This document shows, in pieces, positions 8,893 to 16,248 of a stretch of 64,000 bases of DNA. Source of the stretch: Ruminiclostridium papyrosolvens C7 (GTDB lineage Bacteria; Bacillota; Clostridia; Acetivibrionales; DSM-1351); assembly GCF_000421965.1 (NCBI RefSeq), contig NZ_ATAY01000031.1:124001-188000 (forward strand), given 5' to 3'. The notes under the pieces are model-generated. The model made no database searches. It was given only the letters and a program-made list of their open reading frames with translations, and was not told the origin of the DNA. Made by a program: the position numbers and the translations under genes. Each line of letters begins with the position of its first letter. Position 1 is the stretch's first letter.

Positions 8893-8929
8893 AACCCCAA
8901 TTTCCCAATAATTTCCCTCACAACAAAAA

Positions 8930-8954
8930 AGTATACACATATTAAGTGTATACT
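8930..8954 (-). terminator. Intrinsic terminator after the 9031 membrane protein
   Basis: Perfect nine-base stem AGTATACAC / GTGTATACT with a seven-base loop; on the minus strand it is followed by T6. It lies 75 bases past the stop of the small membrane protein gene. Confidence 0.8.
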
Positions 8955-9030
8955 ATAGTTATACTAATTTTATATTATAATCCGCAAGTGTAATATTTTC
9001 AAACATTTAATATAAATGTAATATTTAAAT

Positions 9031-9441
9031 TTAGGTTCTTTCCTTAATTACTACTCTGTCAAGGGTTCTATGAACCCTTTCAAAAAGCAATCCGGCTATA
9101 AACCATGCAGGCGCATAGTCTATCCGCACAAGCCCCTCTATGGCAAATTTTCCATAATACCTCCAAGGATATACATGAAGAATATTCAACAATATCTTAC
9201 CTGTCGAATATTCTATTCCCCAGATTATGACAACCCAAATGATACCTCTCAAAAATATATTCCAGCTTTGGATTATATCATGCAAAGGCTCCAGGAAAAC
9301 AGCACTTCCATATATAAAAAACATCCAGAGGCTTGTATAAGCTTCAAGACTGGCATTACCGTGTGTCAGGGAATATAGTCCCGTCCAGACGATTTCCATG
9401 CTCCAGCCAACAATTCCATAAATAAAAAATCTCTTAATCAT
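9031..9441 (-). CDS. Small polytopic membrane protein (PF06541-like, putative ABC-transporter type IV)
   Basis: 136 residues with about four hydrophobic helices (roughly 3-20, 35-55, 65-85, 110-125). Conserved features include the starting G-x-x-G-W-x-x-E (GIVGWSMEIVWT), SLWMFFIYG and a final FERVHR. This matches the clostridial family loosely named CmpB/type IV ABC permease, whose function is not established. It is transcribed alone, divergent from glgP and followed by its own terminator. Confidence 0.65.
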   Translation of the reverse strand: MIKRFFIYGIVGWSMEIVWTGLYSLTHGNASLEAYTSLWMFFIYGSAVFLEPLHDIIQSWNIFLRGIIWVVIIWGIEYSTGKILLNILHVYPWRYYGKFAIEGLVRIDYAPAWFIAGLLFERVHRTLDRVVIKERT

Positions 9442-9621
9442 GCTATTATTATTTTCACAAACAGGTATTTTATTTATTATTTTTGTACTTTAGTTTATGT
9501 ATTATTTTCCAGATACTTTGAAGGTTAATTTTTTTGTAAATACTACCAATAAGGTTTTCAATATGTTATGATAACAAATAAACATTTCTGGAAAAACAGT
9601 GCTTAGGTTAGGAGGATGAGT

Positions 9622-12183
9622 ATGTATCTAGTCGGTAAAATCAACGTAATATCTACCTTACCAGAAAAATTCAAGAGATTGAATGATATCGCTTACAATT
9701 TATGGTGGACATGGAATTCGGAGGCAATCGACCTTTATAGAGAAATTGATTTGGAGTTGTGGGAGAAGGTTGACAAAAACCCTGTTCGTTTTTTACAGGA
9801 GGTAAGTCAGAAAAAACTTCAAGCTAAACTTTCGGATGAAGAATATTTGAGCCGTCTTGATAAAGTAATTGCTTCCTTTGACAGCTATATGTCTGAAAAG
9901 AATACATGGTTTTCTCAAAATCATCCGGAACTTACCGATAAAAAGGTAGCATATTTTTCGGCTGAATATGGATTAAGTGAAGTCCTTCCCATATATTCCG
10001 GCGGTCTGGGCGTTTTGTCAGGAGACCATTGCAAGTCGGCAAGTGATTTGGGTATACCATTTACAGCAATAGGACTTTTTTACAAACAAGGTTACTTCAG
10101 CCAGAGAATCAATAAAGACGGCTGGCAGGAAACCTGCTTTAACGATTTAAATATATCTCAGCTTCCCATGCTGCCCGCTCTGAATTCCAACGGGGAGCAG
10201 GTTCGTATAAACATAACCTTTGCAGGCCGCACTGTTTATGCAATCGTTTGGAAAGTACAGATTGGCAGGATAAACCTTTATCTTATGGATACTGATGTTG
10301 CTGAAAACAGCCCTGCAGACAGGTCACTGACCTCCAGACTTTATGGCGGAGACCAGGAAACAAGAATTCAACAAGAGATTTTTCTCGGTATAGGCGGTAT
10401 ACGTGTTCTTGATGCTCTTGGTATACAGGCAAATGTATATCATATGAACGAAGGGCACTCATCCTTCATGGGACTTGAATTAATAAGAAAACTGATTAAT
10501 GAAAAACATCTTAATTTCAACGAGGCAATGGAGGTAGTGGCAAATTCCACTATATTTACTACCCATACTCCGGTTCCTGCCGGAAATGATGTTTTTCCTT
10601 TATTTATGATGGATAAATATTTTGGAGATTTCTGGGGGCAGCTTGGCCTTAGCAGATATGATTTTCTTGAACTGGGTCTTAAAAAACCGGAAGACCAGAA
10701 TTTCAACATGACTGTTCTGGCACTAACCCTTGCAGGAAGGAAAAATGGTGTAAGCAGACTTCATGGGGCAGTATCCAGAAAGATATTCGGTGACGTATGG
10801 CCTGAAGTACCTGAGGATGATGTTCCGATAACCTATGTTACAAATGGAATACACACCCTTACATGGCTTTCACCAAAAATTAAAGCTTTGTATAATAAAT
10901 ATCTGGAAAAAGACTGGCAAAAGAGAATTTATTCCGAAGAAACCTTTACAAAAGTCAATAGTATTCCCGACGAGGAATTATGGGCTACTCATGTTGAACT
11001 TAAAAACAAGCTTATAACCTTTATAAGGGACAGATTGAAGAAACAAAAGCTTGCCAATGGAGAATCCATGGAAGCTGTAAGGCAAGTGGACAGCTTTTTG
11101 GATCCAAACGCACTTACCATTGGTTTTGCCAGAAGATTTGCCACATATAAGCGTGCTAACCTGATTTTCAGAAATCTGGCAAGAATACAGAAGATACTAA
11201 ACGACCCGGAAAGGCCAATGCAGATTATTTTTGCTGGAAAAGCTCACCCTGCGGACGGTCCTGCCCATGACGTTATTAAGAACATAAATGATATTGCTAA
11301 GATGGAAGGCTTTTACGGCAAAGTAATCCTTCTTGAAAACTATAATATGACGGTAGCCAGAAACCTGGTGCAAGGTGTTGACGTTTGGATGAACAACCCC
11401 AGAAGGCCCCTTGAAGCCAGCGGTACCAGCGGTCAAAAAGTTTGTATAAACGGAGTTATAAACTTCAGTATACTGGACGGATGGTGGTGTGAGGGCTACA
11501 ACGGTGAAAACGGTTGGGTAATTGGCGATGAATCCGATTTTGACAATGAGCACATACAGGACAATACAGACAGTGAATCAATTTATGATACACTTGAGCA
11601 TAAGATTATACCGCTTTTCTACAATGTAAATGAAAAAGGTGTACCTACCGAGTGGGTACGCATTATGAAAAATTCCATAAGCTCGCTTGCATGGAATTAC
11701 AGTACTGACAGAATGGTAAAGGAATATACCGGGAGTATGTATGTGCCGGCAATAAAAGGAAGTTCAAAAATATGTGCCGATAATTACGGTCTTGCAAGGT
11801 CTATGTGTGGGTTTAGGAGCCATTTAAATTCAAACTGGCCTAACATTCAGCTCTTTGCTGAAAAATCCGCCGGAGACCTCAAATATTACAAAACCGATTC
11901 ATGTCAGGAAATATATCTCTCATCAACCGTTTGCCTTGGTTATATAGACCCGTCAAACGTAACTGTTGAGGTATACTATGGTACACTTTCAAGCGGGAAA
12001 ATAGAAAATGCTCAATCAGCAGAAATGCACTGTGACGAAAAAACAGGCGAAGGTACCTACAGGTATTCGATAAATCTTAAAATCGATGATGGAGGAGAAT
12101 ATGGCTATACCTTCCGTATAACACCAAAACATGAACATTTAATAAACAGATTTGATACCGGGCTGATAAAATGGATTGTATAA
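9622..12183 (+). CDS. glgP: Alpha-glucan phosphorylase (GT35, DUF3417 N-terminus)
   Basis: About 853 residues. It releases glucose-1-phosphate from glycogen or maltodextrin using phosphate and pyridoxal phosphate. The N-terminal DUF3417 segment (YNLWWTWNSEA, residues ~22-33) marks the bacterial/archaeal short-type phosphorylase; then FSAEYGLSEVLPIYSGGLGVLSGD, ITYVTNGIHTLTW, FARRFATYKR, and the cofactor lysine region EASGTSGQKVCING. An ATG at 9616 directly abuts the GGAGG and cannot be used; the ATG at 9622 has proper spacing. It is a single gene between a divergent membrane protein and a bidirectional terminator. In this setting it probably works on stored glycogen or imported dextrins. Confidence 0.93.
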   Translation: MYLVGKINVISTLPEKFKRLNDIAYNLWWTWNSEAIDLYREIDLELWEKVDKNPVRFLQEVSQKKLQAKLSDEEYLSRLDKVIASFDSYMSEKNTWFSQNHPELTDKKVAYFSAEYGLSEVLPIYSGGLGVLSGDHCKSASDLGIPFTAIGLFYKQGYFSQRINKDGWQETCFNDLNISQLPMLPALNSNGEQVRINITFAGRTVYAIVWKVQIGRINLYLMDTDVAENSPADRSLTSRLYGGDQETRIQQEIFLGIGGIRVLDALGIQANVYHMNEGHSSFMGLELIRKLINEKHLNFNEAMEVVANSTIFTTHTPVPAGNDVFPLFMMDKYFGDFWGQLGLSRYDFLELGLKKPEDQNFNMTVLALTLAGRKNGVSRLHGAVSRKIFGDVWPEVPEDDVPITYVTNGIHTLTWLSPKIKALYNKYLEKDWQKRIYSEETFTKVNSIPDEELWATHVELKNKLITFIRDRLKKQKLANGESMEAVRQVDSFLDPNALTIGFARRFATYKRANLIFRNLARIQKILNDPERPMQIIFAGKAHPADGPAHDVIKNINDIAKMEGFYGKVILLENYNMTVARNLVQGVDVWMNNPRRPLEASGTSGQKVCINGVINFSILDGWWCEGYNGENGWVIGDESDFDNEHIQDNTDSESIYDTLEHKIIPLFYNVNEKGVPTEWVRIMKNSISSLAWNYSTDRMVKEYTGSMYVPAIKGSSKICADNYGLARSMCGFRSHLNSNWPNIQLFAEKSAGDLKYYKTDSCQEIYLSSTVCLGYIDPSNVTVEVYYGTLSSGKIENAQSAEMHCDEKTGEGTYRYSINLKIDDGGEYGYTFRITPKHEHLINRFDTGLIKWIV

Positions 12184-12198
12184 ACTGATTGCATAAAG

Positions 12199-12240
12199 AA
12201 ACAGTCTGATATAAGTTATTAAGCTTACATCAGACTGTTT
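12199..12240. terminator. Bidirectional terminator between glgP and lipoprotein gene
   Basis: Twelve-base stem AAACAGTCTGAT / ATCAGACTGTTT, 18-base loop, T6 on the plus side and T-rich sequence on the minus side. It serves the two convergent genes. Confidence 0.88.
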
Positions 12241-12256
12241 TTTATGTTATGTATTT

Positions 12257-12811
12257 CTATTTTCCTGTATCCTTTTTAAAAGTAATTTCGCCTGTTTTAA
12301 CAAAAGTCCCTTTAAAATCATGATATTTACCTACGCTGTCTTTTTTACCTTCTAACGTTAAAACTACCTTTTCAATGCCCGGAATATTTTGAAGTGTAAC
12401 AACAAACTCATATGTCAAAGCATCTGCTACTCTTTTATTTTCTTCAAGCAAAGTTGCCACTTTTTGAGGAAGGTCAGCAGTTATGCATTTATTATCCTTG
12501 TCAATTGTAGCGTTAAGCAAGGATAGCTCATCCGAAGAAAAAACTTCATTTAAAACATTTAGTGTGTCATTTTCTAACTTTTCTTTTTCAAAAACTAACA
12601 GCTCTGTTTGGGCAGGTTTATCAGTAACACCTACATCATATTTGTACAGTCTGACATTAACCTGACTTGAACCTGCTATTGCTTTTGCACTTTTACTTCC
12701 GTCCTCCACAATAATGTCATCCTTGGATTCCGAACAAGCAGATAATAAAATGAGACAAACAGTAATCAAAGTAAGAAGCACGGCCAATGTCTTTTTTTTA
12801 TTTATTTTCAT
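12257..12811 (-). CDS. Lipoprotein, possibly GerMN-like
   Basis: 184 residues. A lipoprotein signal peptide with lipobox LLSAC puts Cys26 at the new N-terminus, so it is membrane-tethered outside. The mature part has one ~110-residue alpha-beta domain: LLNATIDKDNKCITADLPQ then EFVVTLQNIPGIEKVVLTLEG. The order (short strand pair, helix with a LTYEFVVTL, strand) resembles GerMN domains of spore germination and wall proteins; I am not certain. An AAAGGAGG ribosome site precedes the ATG. It shares the terminator with glgP. Confidence 0.55.
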   Translation of the reverse strand: MKINKKKTLAVLLTLITVCLILLSACSESKDDIIVEDGSKSAKAIAGSSQVNVRLYKYDVGVTDKPAQTELLVFEKEKLENDTLNVLNEVFSSDELSLLNATIDKDNKCITADLPQKVATLLEENKRVADALTYEFVVTLQNIPGIEKVVLTLEGKKDSVGKYHDFKGTFVKTGEITFKKDTGK

Positions 12812-12910
12812 ATGGTCCTCCTTTCAATTAAAGTTAATAATTTTATTTTATAACAAATTATGGACTTTTAAAAGTATATTTGACAACAAAATCCTTTTCA
12901 CCCCGATTAA

Positions 12911-13063
12911 TTGCTTTTTACATGGTATCCCAATGGCGACAGTACTTCCACAGATGCACATTTTACAATGCCCAGCAACGATGTTAATGCTTTTCATGTG
13001 ACAGTACCCAAGGCCCAAACGGAGGATATAATTGCATATTTATTTCGTAATCCGTGGAAATGA
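12911..13063 (+). pseudogene. Remnant of a secreted-protein C-terminus
   Basis: A 50-codon stretch without a start, bounded by TAA (12908) and TGA (13061), lies in an otherwise empty 362-base gap. It has protein-like composition and the motif DAHFTMPSNDV, close to the FTMPANDV segment of the Listeria-Bacteroides/Flg_new surface repeats. A hairpin with T5 on the same strand follows 58 bases later. I read it as the tail of a deleted plus-strand surface-protein gene. It could also be chance open frame. Confidence 0.4.
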
Positions 13064-13120
13064 CGGACCACAATCAGCTCGTAATTTGGATGAAGCGAAC
13101 GTACCGGAAAGGCATAATTA

Positions 13121-13152
13121 GCCGGGAAACCTTCATCTCCCGGCCAGTTTTT
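13121..13152 (+). terminator. Plus-strand terminator-like hairpin
   Basis: GCCGGGA / TCCCGGC with a ten-base loop, followed three bases later by T5 on the plus strand. The minus side lacks a T-run, so it suits the gene remnant at 12911 better than the facing dehydratase-activator operon. Confidence 0.6.
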
Positions 13153-13173
13153 AAATATCTTCACTACCGTAGT

Positions 13174-14145
13174 CTATACGGCTGCCCCGCTCCATTTTCC
13201 GCATCTGTCACCCCAGCATGCAACCGGGTTGTTGTCCATTATTATCTGAACTATTTCACAACCGTTTGAACAGCCGTCACACTCACGGCTTTTTGCGGTA
13301 TAATCTCCCATGAGTCTGTCAAAGCCCGCAAACCCCGTTTTTTCATAACTGCTTCCCAGCCCTTCATGTGCAAGTATGGCAACACCATATGCTCCCATAA
13401 CATCGTGATTTTGCGGAATAACAATTTTTGTACCCAATGCCATTTCAAAGGCCTGAATAATTCCGATATTTGCAGCAACACCGCCCTGAAATACCACCGG
13501 GCCTTCAAGCTTTTTCCCTTTTCCCAGATTTGCAAGGTAATTTCTTGCAAGTGCATCACACAAGCCTCTTACAATGTCTTCACGTGAATAACCCATTTGC
13601 TGCTTATGTATCATATCACTTTCAGCAAATACGGCACATCTGCCGGCTATTCTCACAGGATTTTCAGACCTTATGGCGTATGACCCGAAATCTTCAATGG
13701 ATATTCCTAATCTGGCTGCCTGTCTGTCAAGAAATGAACCTGTTCCGGCAGCACAAACTGTATTCATTGCAAAATCATGTACTACATTATTTTTTAGCAA
13801 TATAATTTTTGAGTCCTGGCCGCCTATCTCAATAATTGTCCTCACATCAGGAATTTCTTTCTGGGCTGCCACCGCATGAGCGGTTATTTCATTTTTTACT
13901 ACATCGGCACCCACTATAGCTGCGGCCAGCTGTCTTCCGCTGCCTGTTGTCCCTACTCCGGCTATCTCAATACTTTGACCTAATCTCCCGTACATATCCT
14001 TCAGGCCTGTCCTGATGGATTCTATAGGCTGTCCGTCTGTTCTCATATAGAGCTTTTCAATCAAATTATTGTTTTCATCAATCAAAGTTATATTTGTGCT
14101 TACGGAACCTACATCAATTCCCATAAAGCATTTTACTCTGCTCAT
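13174..14145 (-). CDS. Acyl-CoA dehydratase activase (HgdC/BadF ATPase family)
   Basis: 323 residues of the ASKHA fold. These [4Fe-4S] ATPases inject an electron into 2-hydroxyacyl-CoA dehydratase-type partners. Seen: MGIDVGSVSTN (phosphate loop), GVGTTGSGR, IIEIGGQDSK, NTVCAAGTGSFLD and AGRCAVFAESD; the last two carry the cluster Cys residues bridging the dimer. A further Cys-rich tail (CDGCSNGCEIVQ, CWGDRCGK) is typical of the clostridial subgroup of unknown substrate. It overlaps the next upstream gene by 32 bases and ends a three-gene operon. In many relatives these parts sit in one long polypeptide. Confidence 0.88.
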   Translation of the reverse strand: MSRVKCFMGIDVGSVSTNITLIDENNNLIEKLYMRTDGQPIESIRTGLKDMYGRLGQSIEIAGVGTTGSGRQLAAAIVGADVVKNEITAHAVAAQKEIPDVRTIIEIGGQDSKIILLKNNVVHDFAMNTVCAAGTGSFLDRQAARLGISIEDFGSYAIRSENPVRIAGRCAVFAESDMIHKQQMGYSREDIVRGLCDALARNYLANLGKGKKLEGPVVFQGGVAANIGIIQAFEMALGTKIVIPQNHDVMGAYGVAILAHEGLGSSYEKTGFAGFDRLMGDYTAKSRECDGCSNGCEIVQIIMDNNPVACWGDRCGKWSGAAV

Positions 14146-15235
14146 TCAAATGTTCGTCCCTTCTCTTTTTAAGTAAATCAATAAATGCCTCAACTCTTGT
14201 TGCAAATCCTGCTTCTCCGGTCATTTCATCCCTTATTACCGTCATAATGGGTATACCGTAATCTTCCTCGATTCTGGGCAGGATTGCCTGAGATACTATC
14301 TCCGGCATACAACCCAAAGGATAAAGGTGAATTACCCCGTCATAACCGTGCAGTGCATTCAAAACACTGTTTCCAACCGTGTGCTGGGCATGTCCTCCAA
14401 CCATATGAGGCATATATTTTTTTGCAGCTTCCTCATGTTTACTGTCTTTTAGAAATGGCAATCTTTTTTTAACCATTTCATTTATAATCCATCCGCTTAC
14501 GGTCACAGGCCTTGTAACCATTACTCCCATTTCGCCCAGCATTTTTTCAACACTGAAATTTGCATAAGGCTCAATTGTGGTAAATATCTCACCAACAATT
14601 CCTACCCTGAGAGGTTTTAAGTCCATGTTGACATCTACCTGATTTAATGCAATCTCTATATCTTTTATAAGCTTTTCTATTTGTTCAGAACCTTTTACGT
14701 TGAGAATATCCCTTTGAAAGCCTTGATAAATCTTGTCAACGCTTCCTCTCACCCTCTGCACCGCACGCTTTTCCCTTGCAAGATGCTCCAGACTATCCAG
14801 CCTGACAGCAATATTTTTGGCGGAATTAATAACTCTGGCTATATTTAATACATTTGATGTCCCGCTTACCCTTCGGATACGTGATGCCAGCTCTTTCAAT
14901 CCCTGATCTGGTACCTCCAACGTAATTAAATCCATATTTATACCAATATCTTGCGCCTGTTTTTTCAGCATCTCCCCGAAGTAGCCCAGCCTGCATGGCC
15001 CGCAGCCTCCTGTAATAAGCATGGTGTCTGCTCCCATTTCATAAGCCTGAACCATATTTCCCACAAAAAGCTTAAAAGGTAGACAATGGGCTTCTGCACA
15101 GTATTTAAGGCCTACTTCCAGAGTTTTGTCACTATTTAATGGAGGAACCACATATTCTGCCCCGAAATCATCCAGAAAGGATTTAGCAATTATATAAGTG
15201 TTTCCCAGATGTGGAAATGTAAAAATCATTATCAC
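14114..15235 (-). CDS. 2-hydroxyacyl-CoA dehydratase-related protein (CoA activase-associated)
   Basis: 373 residues. The first half has FPHLGNTYIIAKSFLDDFG and a YCAEAHCLPFKLFVGN segment, then ITGGCGPCRLGYFGEM; the second half has KPLRVGIVGEIFTTIEPYANF and YPLGCMPEIVSQAILPRI with IMTVIRDEMTGEAGFATRVEAF. Cys residues in CxPFK, CGPCR and GCMPE are candidate iron-sulfur ligands as in HgdB-type subunits. It overlaps both neighbours, so the three are translated together. The enzyme reaction is not known for this subgroup; a role in an anaerobic reduction is inferred. Confidence 0.8.
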   Translation of the reverse strand: MIMIFTFPHLGNTYIIAKSFLDDFGAEYVVPPLNSDKTLEVGLKYCAEAHCLPFKLFVGNMVQAYEMGADTMLITGGCGPCRLGYFGEMLKKQAQDIGINMDLITLEVPDQGLKELASRIRRVSGTSNVLNIARVINSAKNIAVRLDSLEHLAREKRAVQRVRGSVDKIYQGFQRDILNVKGSEQIEKLIKDIEIALNQVDVNMDLKPLRVGIVGEIFTTIEPYANFSVEKMLGEMGVMVTRPVTVSGWIINEMVKKRLPFLKDSKHEEAAKKYMPHMVGGHAQHTVGNSVLNALHGYDGVIHLYPLGCMPEIVSQAILPRIEEDYGIPIMTVIRDEMTGEAGFATRVEAFIDLLKKRRDEHLNEQSKMLYGN

Positions 15236-16163
15236 GCCTCCTTACAATCATATCGATAAATGCTTCAAGTCTGGTTAAAAATCCGGCTTCTGCAGAATGT
15301 TCGTCCAGTACCAGCTTCATAAACGGTATATCGCTTTCCTTCCTTATTTTATTTTCAACAAGCTCGTCTACAAAGCTGTCTACGCCGCAGCCAAAAGATG
15401 TAAGTGCCAGAATACCGTCTATTCTGCCGCTCTTAATCAACTGTACGGCACCTCCGTATGCCCTTGTGCCGTAATCCCAGAAGAACTGCTTATCCAATTC
15501 CTTACAGCTGTCCTTTGATACCAGATAATCCAGCATATCAAGTGTCACCACATCTGCACCGTATTTATTCAATTTTTTCGTAAGTTCCATATTGAGGAAT
15601 GTATCATAAACAGTGTAGCTGTGACCTATTATTGCAATAGTCAATTTATTCTTTTCCGGAGTTGCACCAAACTCGGTATCTGCAAATTTCAAGGCTCTTC
15701 TTTTGCTTTTATACTCATTTAGAGCTTCCTTGTAAGCACTGCTTATTTTCTTCCTGTCCCCCGTCAAAAACTCTCCGGTGTAAAGGGCCGCATGCCATGA
15801 ATTTTTGGGAGATTCCCTTAAGTTTATTTCAGTATCGATTATTTTCGGAAGTTCTTTAACTGAATTACGTATCATGTCGGTTACTCCGCAAACTTCCGGA
15901 CATATATATTGCTTCTTGGCAACACTTGTGAACCTTGGCATAAATATATAATCAACTTTACCTATCAATTCCATTACGTGACCAAAATATGCCTTAATAG
16001 GAATACATGCTTCTGAAACACATGTATTTGAACCATTTGTAAGTATTTTTTTGTTGGTAGTATCAGAAACTATTACATCTGCATCGAGATTTCTAAAAAA
16101 GGCTTCCCATAGTGTAGAATATTTGTAATAATATAATCCTTTTGGTATACCCACTCTTTTCAT
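15183..16163 (-). CDS. DUF2229-type acyl-CoA dehydratase activase-related protein
   Basis: 326 residues. KRVGIPKGLYYYKY, ACIPIKAYFGHV, DYIFMPRFTS and YICPEVCG belong to the DUF2229 domain found fused to HgdC-like activases in long clostridial proteins; the C-terminal LTSFGCGVDSFVDELV and MKLVLDEHSAEAGFLTRLEAF parallel the end of the neighbouring 373-residue protein. The two are distant paralogues and may form a heterodimer (inference). Its Shine-Dalgarno (AGGTGG) lies inside the 3' arm of a hairpin just upstream. First gene of the three-gene operon. Confidence 0.8.
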   Translation of the reverse strand: MKRVGIPKGLYYYKYSTLWEAFFRNLDADVIVSDTTNKKILTNGSNTCVSEACIPIKAYFGHVMELIGKVDYIFMPRFTSVAKKQYICPEVCGVTDMIRNSVKELPKIIDTEINLRESPKNSWHAALYTGEFLTGDRKKISSAYKEALNEYKSKRRALKFADTEFGATPEKNKLTIAIIGHSYTVYDTFLNMELTKKLNKYGADVVTLDMLDYLVSKDSCKELDKQFFWDYGTRAYGGAVQLIKSGRIDGILALTSFGCGVDSFVDELVENKIRKESDIPFMKLVLDEHSAEAGFLTRLEAFIDMIVRRRDNDFYISTSGKHLYNC

Positions 16164-16167
16164 AAAA

Positions 16168-16199
16168 AAACCACCTCAATACAATTATTGACGTGGTTT
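16168..16199 (-). terminator. Hairpin overlapping the ribosome site of the 16163 gene
   Basis: AAACCAC-C-TCAAT / ATTGA-C-GTGGTTT: twelve pairs broken by one C-C (G-G on the minus strand), six-base loop, then T7 on the minus strand directly before the ATG at 16163. It has the form of a terminator for the upstream wall-enzyme gene, yet its 3' arm contains the AGGTGG ribosome site of the downstream gene. Confidence 0.7.
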
Positions 16200-16248
16200 A
16201 AATCTGTTATACAGGGATTATTTTTTCTTCCCGTTATAATATTTTATG

